Assembly (NCBI GenBank): GCA_002691835.1
Contig: NZJA01000149.1
Location: forward strand, 6,448-21,272
DNA from: Planctomycetota bacterium
GTDB taxonomy: Bacteria > Planctomycetota > UBA8108 > UBA1146
Reading direction: 5' to 3'
Length of the DNA stretch: 14,825 nucleotides
Under the pieces are notes generated by a model, which was not told the DNA's origin, searched no databases, and was given only the letters and a program-made list of their open reading frames with translations. The translations under genes and the position numbers were made by a program. Positions within the stretch are counted from its first letter, which is position 1. Each line of letters opens with the position of its first letter. Positions 6,711-13,511 of the stretch are shown in pieces.

Positions 6711-7381
6711 TGGATAGAATAGAAAAATTAGTTAAAGAAAAACTTTGTAAAAAAGGCGAAGCTTATAGAAAGCGAAGAATGGCTGCTGGTGAAAAATCAT
6801 CTGCTTACTTATCTGGTCGTGCTGTTAAAGTATGTAAAGGTCAAATAAGTGGTAGAAAAAAGAAAAAAACTAACGAATCATACTTAGAAGAAAATTTTGA
6901 AATAGATTCTTTAGCTAAGGAATTAGCGAACGCAGTTGAAGATAAGTTAGAAGATAAAAAAGACGAATTAAATGAGGTAGTTGATCCCATTTCTGTTTTA
7001 TCAACAGTATTAGCGGGTACTACCTTAACTAATATTTTAGCTAAGTATGCTGGTAAAATATTTAAAAAATATAATTTTGGTAAAGGGGAAGCAGCTGCTA
7101 AAAAAATAGAAAGTTTTACTCATAAATTAGAAAATGATTTTAAAGGTCCAATTAAAAGGGTAGTTGGATTATTTACTAAAGATGAAAAAACAAAATCCTT
7201 AGTTACTAATAGCTTATATGCTTTATTAATATTAGGTTTAGGATTAAAAGCAGGTGGTGGTGCACTACAAAATTTAAGTAAAGGTAATATATCAGCTGGA
7301 ACAATAAGTGGACTAAAAGCAGCTTTAAAAGGTAAAGATTTATCATCATTATTAAAAGATATAGCATCAGCAGCAGCATAA
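6710..7381 (+). CDS. Basic Cys module (DUF5872-like) plus hydrophobic segments
   Basis: 223 residues in two parts. Residues 1-50 are strongly basic: helix MDRIEKLVKEKL, then LCKKGEAYRKRR and SAYLSGRAVKVCKG with C13 and C42. This G-x-x-SAYxSGxAVxVC pattern resembles, from memory, the small phage module DUF5872. After a Glu-rich linker, two hydrophobic stretches occur: 93-112 (PISVLSTVLAGTTLTNIL) and 166-186 (around SLYALLILGLGLKAGGG), with basic segments between. They could cross or bind a membrane, so an internal virion protein ejected with DNA or a membrane-active late protein is possible. No signal peptide. The stop shares a base with the next ATG. Confidence 0.65.
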   Translation: MDRIEKLVKEKLCKKGEAYRKRRMAAGEKSSAYLSGRAVKVCKGQISGRKKKKTNESYLEENFEIDSLAKELANAVEDKLEDKKDELNEVVDPISVLSTVLAGTTLTNILAKYAGKIFKKYNFGKGEAAAKKIESFTHKLENDFKGPIKRVVGLFTKDEKTKSLVTNSLYALLILGLGLKAGGGALQNLSKGNISAGTISGLKAALKGKDLSSLLKDIASAAA

Positions 7382-7653
7382 TGGTACAAGATAAAATAAC
7401 AGAAAGAATACAAGAATCCTTACGCGATTGGTTTAAAAAAGAAGATTGGGTAAGAATTAATACATCAGGTAATATATCTGGTAAATGTGGTACAATGAAA
7501 AAAGGTAAAGCCACTACTAGATGTTTACCTAAGAAAAAAGCACAGTCACTAACAAAAGCACAGCGTAAAGCAACAGTTGCTAAAAAAGTTAGGGGTAGTA
7601 AAAAGGGAAAGCAATTTGTGAAAAACACAAAAAAGGCTGAATTTAGTAAATAA
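7381..7653 (+). CDS. Small basic protein, DUF6321-like
   Basis: 90-residue very basic protein. After an amphipathic helix (KITERIQESLRDWFKKED, 5-22) it shows WVRINTSGNISGKCGT (23-38), RCLPKKKAQSLTKAQR (47-62), and a Lys/Gly/Thr-rich tail with KNTKK. The order WVRI, GxIxGxCG, RCLP, KAQSLxxxQR is what I remember for DUF6321, a small domain found in phages and some bacteria. C36 and C48 may bind a metal or form a pair. The charge suggests nucleic-acid binding, possibly DNA packing or an internal virion part; this is an inference. It is the last gene of this group before the lipoproteins, 15 bases away. Confidence 0.7.
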   Translation: MVQDKITERIQESLRDWFKKEDWVRINTSGNISGKCGTMKKGKATTRCLPKKKAQSLTKAQRKATVAKKVRGSKKGKQFVKNTKKAEFSK

Positions 7654-7668
7654 TTAAAAATCAAAAAA

Positions 7669-8166
7669 ATGAAAAAAACAATTTTATTATTCTTAGTATC
7701 AATGTTCCTAATTGTAGGATGTAAAAACAAAAAAGCAGAAAAAGTAGAAACTTCACCTGCTAAATTTACTTTAACAGTAATTAACAATACAGATCAAGAT
7801 ATGAGATGGGAACAAAGTTGGGCTATGACAGGATCAACTAAAGGTGTAGTAAAAGCAGGAGAAAAAGTTGAATTATCTTCTAATGAAGTTGATTCAGATC
7901 ACATTAATGTTTATCCTATGCCTCCAAAAAGTGTAGAAAATCCTAACCCAGCAAATGGTACTTTTGGAATGCAATATGGATATGATGGTCATATAGCTCG
8001 TGTATATTGTGATAATGTATGTAATAAAGGATATCCAACGGTAGATGTTCATTATGAAGGTACAAATTGGGTATACGCAACTGAATGGAAATTACCTTCA
8101 GGTGTTCAGACCAACACAACAAATACAGTAACTATAACTACAAAACCATGGTCTAAAGAAAACTAG
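7669..8166 (+). CDS. Phage lipoprotein, beta-rich, unknown function
   Basis: 165-residue precursor. The signal peptide is MKKTILLFLVSMF followed by lipobox LIVGC (14-18), so C18 should be lipidated after signal peptidase II cleavage and the mature protein sits in an envelope membrane. The mature chain is Lys-rich at its start (KNKKAEK), then a predicted beta-sandwich region with INNTDQDMRWEQSW (38-51) and many Thr/Asn/Val strands. C114 and C118 may form a disulfide. I do not recognise the fold. A lipoprotein in a phage operon recalls superinfection-exclusion proteins such as T5 Llp, but there is no sequence match to claim that. No Shine-Dalgarno is present; the start is preceded by A-rich sequence. 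Confidence 0.75.
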   Translation: MKKTILLFLVSMFLIVGCKNKKAEKVETSPAKFTLTVINNTDQDMRWEQSWAMTGSTKGVVKAGEKVELSSNEVDSDHINVYPMPPKSVENPNPANGTFGMQYGYDGHIARVYCDNVCNKGYPTVDVHYEGTNWVYATEWKLPSGVQTNTTNTVTITTKPWSKEN

Positions 8167-8171
8167 AAAAT

Positions 8172-9047
8172 ATGAAAAAAGTATTATTATTATTAGGATT
8201 ATTATTAACGGGGTGCTCAACAACTTATCATGTAAGCACCGTAGGACATGATCCTATTTATGATACAGTTTTAGAAGTCCCAGCTGGTGTACAAATAGAT
8301 ACATTAAGTTACAGACAACTACAATGGAAATTAAGAACTGATTTCCAATTTAGATATGATTTTGCTCAGTATGCTTTAAGTCAACCTAGATCATTTGATT
8401 GGAATAATCGTATTTTAGGTTACAATTATAATTGGAGTAATAGATATTGGAGTTACAATTATTATTGGAATCGAGATATGATGTGGAATGATTGGGTTTG
8501 GGGTTATCCATATTCAAATTTTGGTTATAATAATTGGTATAGTTGGAATAGACCTTATTGGGGTTGGAATAACCATTACTATGGATGGAATAGTTGGGGT
8601 TGGAATAATTGGGGATGGAGACAAGAAATGAATAATTATGCTTGGCAACACAGAAACAGACCTAATACAGCTTATATTAATGGTAGAAGAGGTTCTAATA
8701 ATATAGAAAATAGAGTTGTTGTTAATAGAAACAGACCAAGAGTTAATGTTGACCAGAATAATGTTGATAGGATTGCTAATGAACTTCGTGTAAAAATAAA
8801 TAATAAACCTATTAGAGTTTACAATAATCCAAATAATCCTAACATAAACAATAATAGTAAACCAAGAGTTAATAATAACTCCAAACCTATTAGAGGATAT
8901 GGTAGACCAGAGATTAATAATAATAACTCTTCTAATATTTATACTAGACCGTCGTCAAACAATAGCGCCACTACTACAAGAACATCAAGTTCTGTAAGTA
9001 GAGGCAGTAATGTTTCACGAGGAGGTAGTTCTAACAGAAGGAATTAA
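8172..9047 (+). CDS. Lipoprotein with Trp/Asn/Tyr-rich and Asn/Arg-rich regions
   Basis: 291-residue precursor with signal MKKVLLLLGL and lipobox LLTGC (11-15). Residues 20-75 look like a small folded head with the segment SYRQLQWKLRTDFQFRYDF. Residues 77-149 hold 16 tryptophans among Asn, Tyr and Gly, in units such as GWNSWGWNNWGW. From 150 on, the chain is Asn, Arg, Pro and Ser-rich with near-repeats (NNNSKPRVNNNSKPIRGYG) and ends in a Ser/Arg/Gly tail. It starts five bases after the preceding lipoprotein. Such Trp/Tyr/Asn-rich lipoproteins are common in flavobacteria, so this gene may have been taken from a host. A role at the cell surface during infection or as a sticky adhesin is possible but not shown. 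Confidence 0.72.
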   Translation: MKKVLLLLGLLLTGCSTTYHVSTVGHDPIYDTVLEVPAGVQIDTLSYRQLQWKLRTDFQFRYDFAQYALSQPRSFDWNNRILGYNYNWSNRYWSYNYYWNRDMMWNDWVWGYPYSNFGYNNWYSWNRPYWGWNNHYYGWNSWGWNNWGWRQEMNNYAWQHRNRPNTAYINGRRGSNNIENRVVVNRNRPRVNVDQNNVDRIANELRVKINNKPIRVYNNPNNPNINNNSKPRVNNNSKPIRGYGRPEINNNNSSNIYTRPSSNNSATTTRTSSSVSRGSNVSRGGSSNRRN

Positions 9048-9059
9048 TATTTATAAATA
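9047..9059 (+). promoter_or_regulatory. Late promoter with exact T4 consensus, site 3
   Basis: ATATTTATAAATA, starting at the last base of the preceding stop, contains TATAAATA at 9052-9059, the full T4 late -10 consensus. The start site would be near 9065, seven bases before the ATG at 9072. It shares ATATTTATAA with the other three sites. Confidence 0.55.
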
Positions 9060-9071
9060 AAAATATACATA

Positions 9072-9980
9072 ATGGACAACTTTGATTACAAAAAATACCT
9101 TAAAGAAGGAAGAATCAACAAAGATTTTAGCCAACTTGATGAGAAAAAAGAAGACTCTAAAAAAGGTAATAAAGAAGAGCAAAAACGTATGGAAGGAGCT
9201 ATTAGAGATAATAGAGACCACATCAAATCTTTAGAAAAAGACATTAAAGCTGATGAGAAAAAATTAGCTAAATTGAAATCTGACGAACCTAAAGACGTTA
9301 ACGAAATGAAAAAGCAAGGATACGACGATAGAGAAGACGAATCTCTAGGTGCTCGTAAAGGTGCTGAAAAAGATAAGAAACAATCTATGAAAGATCGTAG
9401 AGATGATTCTTATGGTAAGTTTGGTAAACGTGATGCTGAAGCAAAAGGTAAAGCTAAAGGACCAGGTAAAAACAAAATCAACAAAGAAGAGATTGAAGTA
9501 GAAGAAGGATACGGTAAAAAATATGAAGAAGATGACGTAAAAGCTATGTCAGAATCTTCTAAAATGAGTGTATCTGAATTAAAAGCTAAAATCAAAGAAA
9601 CTATATTAGCTGAATTATCACTAGCTGAAGATGGTTTCCAAGCTGACGAAGCAGGTTCACAATACCATGCCGGATTATATAATGAAGCTGAAGAAGACGT
9701 AGATGTTGACATCGAAGATGATGTAGAAGCAGACGTTGATGTAGATGTTCAAGATACAGTAGATGTTGATGCTGAAGGAGATGAAATTGATATCGTAAAA
9801 CCAGCTGTTAAAGCAAAGGTTGAAGTAGGATTATCTCCAGAAGAAGAAATAGTACAAGATTCTTTAAAAGCTGCAATGGATGCTGCAGACGCTTTAGGAA
9901 ATGATAAATTAGCTGATCAAATTGGAAATACAATTACATTTTTCACTAGAGAATATGTAGTTGGAAGAAATTCTGATTAA
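9072..9980 (+). CDS. Acidic virion-associated/scaffold-like protein
   Basis: 302-residue, highly charged protein. It opens with MDNFDYKKYLKEGR, close in pattern to the T4 capsid-targeting peptide (aromatic-x-x-aromatic-L-x-E-[AG]-R). Residues 35-75 form a Lys/Glu coiled coil; 80-140 are charged and low in complexity; 165-187 carry the helix SELKAKIKETILAELSLAED. Residues 209-242 are a Val-Asp tract (DVDVDIEDD, DVDVDVQD). The C-terminal helix LKAAMDAADALGNDKLADQ is followed by GNTITFFTREYV, an ending I recall from structural proteins of marine T4-like phages. It follows the exact late-promoter match and precedes other virion-like genes. A scaffold, prohead-core or internal protein is likely; I cannot match it to a specific T4 gene. 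Confidence 0.7.
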   Translation: MDNFDYKKYLKEGRINKDFSQLDEKKEDSKKGNKEEQKRMEGAIRDNRDHIKSLEKDIKADEKKLAKLKSDEPKDVNEMKKQGYDDREDESLGARKGAEKDKKQSMKDRRDDSYGKFGKRDAEAKGKAKGPGKNKINKEEIEVEEGYGKKYEEDDVKAMSESSKMSVSELKAKIKETILAELSLAEDGFQADEAGSQYHAGLYNEAEEDVDVDIEDDVEADVDVDVQDTVDVDAEGDEIDIVKPAVKAKVEVGLSPEEEIVQDSLKAAMDAADALGNDKLADQIGNTITFFTREYVVGRNSD

Positions 9981-9983
9981 TAC

Positions 9984-11519
9984 ATGCTTAACGAACGCAA
10001 ACTTACGGAAAGAGAACTAGAATCACGCGAAGTTGTCCTTCAAGGTTTATTGAAAAATAAACGTAATTTAGTTAAAAAGTACGGTAAGGATGCAGAACAA
10101 GTAATGTATGGAATTGCAACAAAGAAGGCTAAATCTAAAGTTGAAAACATGAATAAAGATAGAATCAAAGAACTTATACAGCAATCTCTTACCAAAGAAG
10201 ATGCAACCCCTCAAAATAAAGATAATTGGGCTGATTATACTGACATAGGTCAATTCTACATAGAAAATTCAGGTAGACGTCATTCATTAACTCAAGATGA
10301 ATTAGAACACTTAGGTAAAGAAATAGTTACTAGACTATATAAAGGTGATATAGGCAGAGCATATGATGAAATTGTAAGAAGAGTAAAAGAAGACAATGAT
10401 CCATCAGGAGCAGATCTTGAAGGAGACCCAGATGAAAAAGTAATGGGTGAAGATGTTGAAGGTTCTTTAGGACTTGAATTAGAACAAGCAGTCGTAGATC
10501 TTAGAGACGCAGCTGATAACATCGAAAGAGCAGGTGAAGAAGCTAGAGAAGTTGTTAGACAATATTTTCCAAATGAATTATCAAGATTAGACGCTTATGG
10601 CGCCTTTAATAATGTATACTCAGCTAATAGATATGATGTTACTTTAGGTAGCTTCATTGATAGATTAGAAGAAGAAGGATTTGAAATTGATGATGATGGT
10701 GATGTATTTGTTAATGAAAGACTTGATTTTGATGAAGTTTTAACTCTAAGAGGTATGAAAGCTGAAATCCAAGATGAAATCAATCAGTTATATAGAGATA
10801 TGGAGCAAGAAGCAGAACCAGAAGGAGGAGAAATAGCTGATTATTATGGTAATCAATTAAATAAATTAGAAAGTCGTTTATACAAAATTAGTAAACAACT
10901 CCGTGATTATGATATGAATGAATCATTAACTGAAGTAATGGATGGTGGTTCTTTATTTGATTATTTTTCTAAAAAAGGATACATAGTAAAAGAACGAGGT
11001 GAAGTTAGAAATAACCCAGGTTTTTTATCATATATTGTAACAAACAATAATGGAAGATATCCACAAACTGTAATATTCCAACATAATAAAGATAATGATG
11101 AATTTATGATCAGCCAGATGGGTGGTTATAAAATTGATCAAGAAGAAGCTGTCTTAGCAGGAATGAGAGAAGCAGGCCAATCAGGAGCAGTTGGAATAGA
11201 TTCTTATTTTACAGATGGAAATTACACACCAGTTGATATTTCAATTGATGGGTTAAAAAGAGCAGTTGATCATACAATGAGTGGTCTTGAAAGAGAAGCT
11301 AAAGCACAATCAGATTTTTATGGTGCTAGAGGGCGTACATCAGGTACTATAGATGAAAAAATATCTGCTATAGTTAAAGAAAAATTAACTAAAAAATCAT
11401 CAGTAGAAGATCATATAGATGATTTTAAAAAATCTGATGCTAAACAATTTAAAGGTAAATCATTAGAAAAAATAAAACAAATGGCTTTAGCGTCATTTTT
11501 ATCAAAACAGAAAAAATAA
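9984..11519 (+). CDS. Multi-module virion-like structural protein
   Basis: 511 residues. Residues 5-52 form a basic helical module ([16 protein letters not shown] through [19 protein letters not shown]) that recurs in marine T4-like phages, always unassigned. A linker helix [16 protein letters not shown] (58-73) follows. Residues 160-195 and 255-310 are Glu/Arg-rich coiled-coil segments; 323-420 form a compact alpha/beta domain with [13 protein letters not shown] (373-385). Near the end come the helix [12 protein letters not shown] (460-471) and a closing module with [17 protein letters not shown] (477-493), another ending I recall from late phage proteins. It starts three bases after the preceding stop and shares a base with the next ATG (TAATG). 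There is no enzymatic motif. A structural or scaffold role is inferred from modules and neighbours. Confidence 0.68.
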   Translation: MLNERKLTERELESREVVLQGLLKNKRNLVKKYGKDAEQVMYGIATKKAKSKVENMNKDRIKELIQQSLTKEDATPQNKDNWADYTDIGQFYIENSGRRHSLTQDELEHLGKEIVTRLYKGDIGRAYDEIVRRVKEDNDPSGADLEGDPDEKVMGEDVEGSLGLELEQAVVDLRDAADNIERAGEEAREVVRQYFPNELSRLDAYGAFNNVYSANRYDVTLGSFIDRLEEEGFEIDDDGDVFVNERLDFDEVLTLRGMKAEIQDEINQLYRDMEQEAEPEGGEIADYYGNQLNKLESRLYKISKQLRDYDMNESLTEVMDGGSLFDYFSKKGYIVKERGEVRNNPGFLSYIVTNNNGRYPQTVIFQHNKDNDEFMISQMGGYKIDQEEAVLAGMREAGQSGAVGIDSYFTDGNYTPVDISIDGLKRAVDHTMSGLEREAKAQSDFYGARGRTSGTIDEKISAIVKEKLTKKSSVEDHIDDFKKSDAKQFKGKSLEKIKQMALASFLSKQKK

Positions 11520-11968
11520 TGACTGCAGCTGAACTAAGAGAAAAAATTAGAGCTCTAGCATTACAAGTGGTAGATGAAAAAGGTAAAGCAGATGATGCTG
11601 CTGAAGCTTATGATGAGCTAACTAAATTCCCAGAACTTAAAGATATAATAGTTTCGTTATTAACCCATGAATTTGATTCATTCTTAGAAGGAATAGATTG
11701 GGTTGCCCCTCGTCCATCAACATTCAGAATTAAATTACTGAATGGACAATTTTTCTTACTTCAATTTACTCCACGTAGTTGGATAGCACAAGTAGAAGGT
11801 AAGAAATACTATTTATTAAATCTTGATGAAGAAGAATATGCTGCCTTAGCTATTGCTCGTATATTACAATATGGCCCAGAAAGTGGAGCCGAAGTAGAAG
11901 GAAGTGAAACCGATTCAGCACCTGAAGTCGAAGATGAAGTAGATGTTGATGTAGACGTAGAAGCATAA
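11519..11968 (+). CDS. Small acidic late protein with Val-Asp tail
   Basis: 149 residues with no family that I can name. It begins with a charged helix, [20 protein letters not shown], continues with an alpha region and then a beta-rich core around RIKLLNGQFFLLQFTPRSW (70-88) and KKYYLLNLDEEEYAALAIARI (95-115). The tail from 121 is disordered and acidic and ends DEVDVDVDVEA, echoing the Val-Asp tract of the protein at 9072. Both flanking junctions are TAATG, so it is coupled to its neighbours and probably made in fixed proportion with them. A capsid or scaffold accessory role is an inference. Confidence 0.66.
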   Translation: MTAAELREKIRALALQVVDEKGKADDAAEAYDELTKFPELKDIIVSLLTHEFDSFLEGIDWVAPRPSTFRIKLLNGQFFLLQFTPRSWIAQVEGKKYYLLNLDEEEYAALAIARILQYGPESGAEVEGSETDSAPEVEDEVDVDVDVEA

Positions 11969-13491
11969 TGAATATATTTGATAAATTTTTTACTAAATTT
12001 TCCTACAAATTCGATAAAGGGTATCCGGATATGAATAATGATCAGGATGTTTTGTTGTTAGAGACATTGTTAAGTGAATTTTTAGGTGAATCTATTATTT
12101 TAGAAAATCAAGACTTAATATCACTTATAAAATCCAACATTACTAATTATGGTAACTTAACACCTTCAGGTAAAAACACCCTTAAATTAAAATTTTCAGA
12201 TATACCAAACACAGGTAATCAATCTAAAGAGTTACGTAATGATGTATATGATGAACTTAAATCTTTAGTGGATAAAGAAGAATCCTTATCTAACTATAGA
12301 AAAGAAAAAGGAGGTTCATCTCTAGGTAGTGCTAAAGTTAATTTTAATGGGAAAGATTATACCTTAATAGTTAAAGGAACTCCAGGTGAAGATTCAGCAG
12401 ACACGGATGTTAAAGAAGCATTAGTATCTTTATTTTATGTGTCTAATATTACTACTCCTTTTACAAAAGAAAACTATGATGAAAGGATTAATCAATTAAT
12501 CCCAATTGTAGAAAAAGGTATACCCGGAGAAAGTGGTAAGGCTTCTGATAAGGTAGCAACCTATTTAAAATCTACAGATAGTAGTAAAACTAAGTATATT
12601 AAATTTATTAACCAACCTCTTTCATCAGCCTTAGCAATTAAAGAAGCATATCCCGGAGAAAAACTAATTAGAGATGGATTATTTACCCAAGCAAAATCAT
12701 TAGGACAACAACTATCAGGATATCCTTCAGATAAACATAACCCTGGTGATCTGTTTGTTGATTTAGGTGGTGCTGATCTTGATAATGTTAAAACTTTAGA
12801 GGGTTTAAATGATTTATTCGTAGATTCATGGGGAAGTAAAACAAACGTAAGGGGTGAGAAAGCTCCTTTTGTTTCAATTTCATTAAAACAAGAAGCAGCC
12901 CAAGGTGGAAAAGCAAAGGCTTTACTACAAAAATACACTAAAGTTAAGTCTGACTATAATTTAAGTAAAGAAGAACAAAACTATACCCCTGATGAATTTA
13001 GAGAAGGTATTAAAGATTTAAGATCTAAAGTACAATCTTTAGTTGGAAGTAATAATAATATATTATACGACTTTAAAGACGGAAATATAACAGACGAAAA
13101 AGCACAAGGTAAATACGCTGCCTTAAAATCAATTGAATTCTTATTTAGAATGTTCCCAAATGATCAAGTAGATGATGCTGTGGTTTCAATAGCGGGTTTT
13201 GCATTGTCTTTAACAGGAGTAAATCCAACATTCTTTAAGTTAAAGGGTAAATCAAGTGGTGAGCCTGCTAGTGTAGAAACTTTTAAAAGAGGTGAAAGTA
13301 TTGATTTATTTGATGATGTTAATGATAATTTAGATCCTATTACAATAGAAGACACTCCTGGATTTGGTGGTTTAAAGATAAAATTTTTAATTAAAAAAGG
13401 AGGTGAAGTACATTCTGTTGCTATTAATGCTAGAAACAATGGCAATACCCAGGGTACTATAGAAATTCAAAACATAGAAAAAGTAAGTTAA
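11968..13491 (+). CDS. Late protein with possible PD-(D/E)XK-like nuclease fold
   Basis: 507 residues. The start, KFSYKFDKGYPDMNN at 10-24, is a segment I have seen at the N-terminus of other marine-phage proteins. The central part has KEALVSLFY (149-157, a helix with E150), NPGDLFVDLGG (258-268) and FVSISLKQ (301-308). An acidic residue on a strand, then a hydrophobic strand ending S-x-K, is the core layout of PD-(D/E)XK nucleases, so D261 or D265 with K307 might be catalytic. That is a pattern reading only. The C-terminal 150 residues look beta-rich, with EDTPGFGGLKIKFLIKKGGE. It shares a base with the upstream stop, and its own stop overlaps the late-promoter-like motif at 13491. It may be structural, a nuclease, or both. 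Confidence 0.66.
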   Translation: MNIFDKFFTKFSYKFDKGYPDMNNDQDVLLLETLLSEFLGESIILENQDLISLIKSNITNYGNLTPSGKNTLKLKFSDIPNTGNQSKELRNDVYDELKSLVDKEESLSNYRKEKGGSSLGSAKVNFNGKDYTLIVKGTPGEDSADTDVKEALVSLFYVSNITTPFTKENYDERINQLIPIVEKGIPGESGKASDKVATYLKSTDSSKTKYIKFINQPLSSALAIKEAYPGEKLIRDGLFTQAKSLGQQLSGYPSDKHNPGDLFVDLGGADLDNVKTLEGLNDLFVDSWGSKTNVRGEKAPFVSISLKQEAAQGGKAKALLQKYTKVKSDYNLSKEEQNYTPDEFREGIKDLRSKVQSLVGSNNNILYDFKDGNITDEKAQGKYAALKSIEFLFRMFPNDQVDDAVVSIAGFALSLTGVNPTFFKLKGKSSGEPASVETFKRGESIDLFDDVNDNLDPITIEDTPGFGGLKIKFLIKKGGEVHSVAINARNNGNTQGTIEIQNIEKVS

Positions 13492-13508
13492 TATTTATAA
13501 TAAAATAA
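13491..13508 (+). promoter_or_regulatory. AT-rich late-promoter-like motif, site 4
   Basis: ATATTTATAATAAAATAA overlaps the preceding stop and ends three bases before the ATG at 13512. The first 12 bases equal those at 3365 and 6304. T4-like geometry would start the transcript near 13508, almost leaderless. Confidence 0.45.
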
Positions 13509-13511
13509 GAT

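Noticed and set aside
7206..7787. Minus-strand ORF of 193 codons
   Set aside because: It crosses three well-supported plus-strand genes, is Leu/Ile/Phe-rich as expected for the complement of AT-rich coding DNA, and has no recognisable motif.
12561..12938. Minus-strand ORF of 125 codons
   Set aside because: It lies wholly opposite a coherent plus-strand gene and shows no domain or independent start signal.
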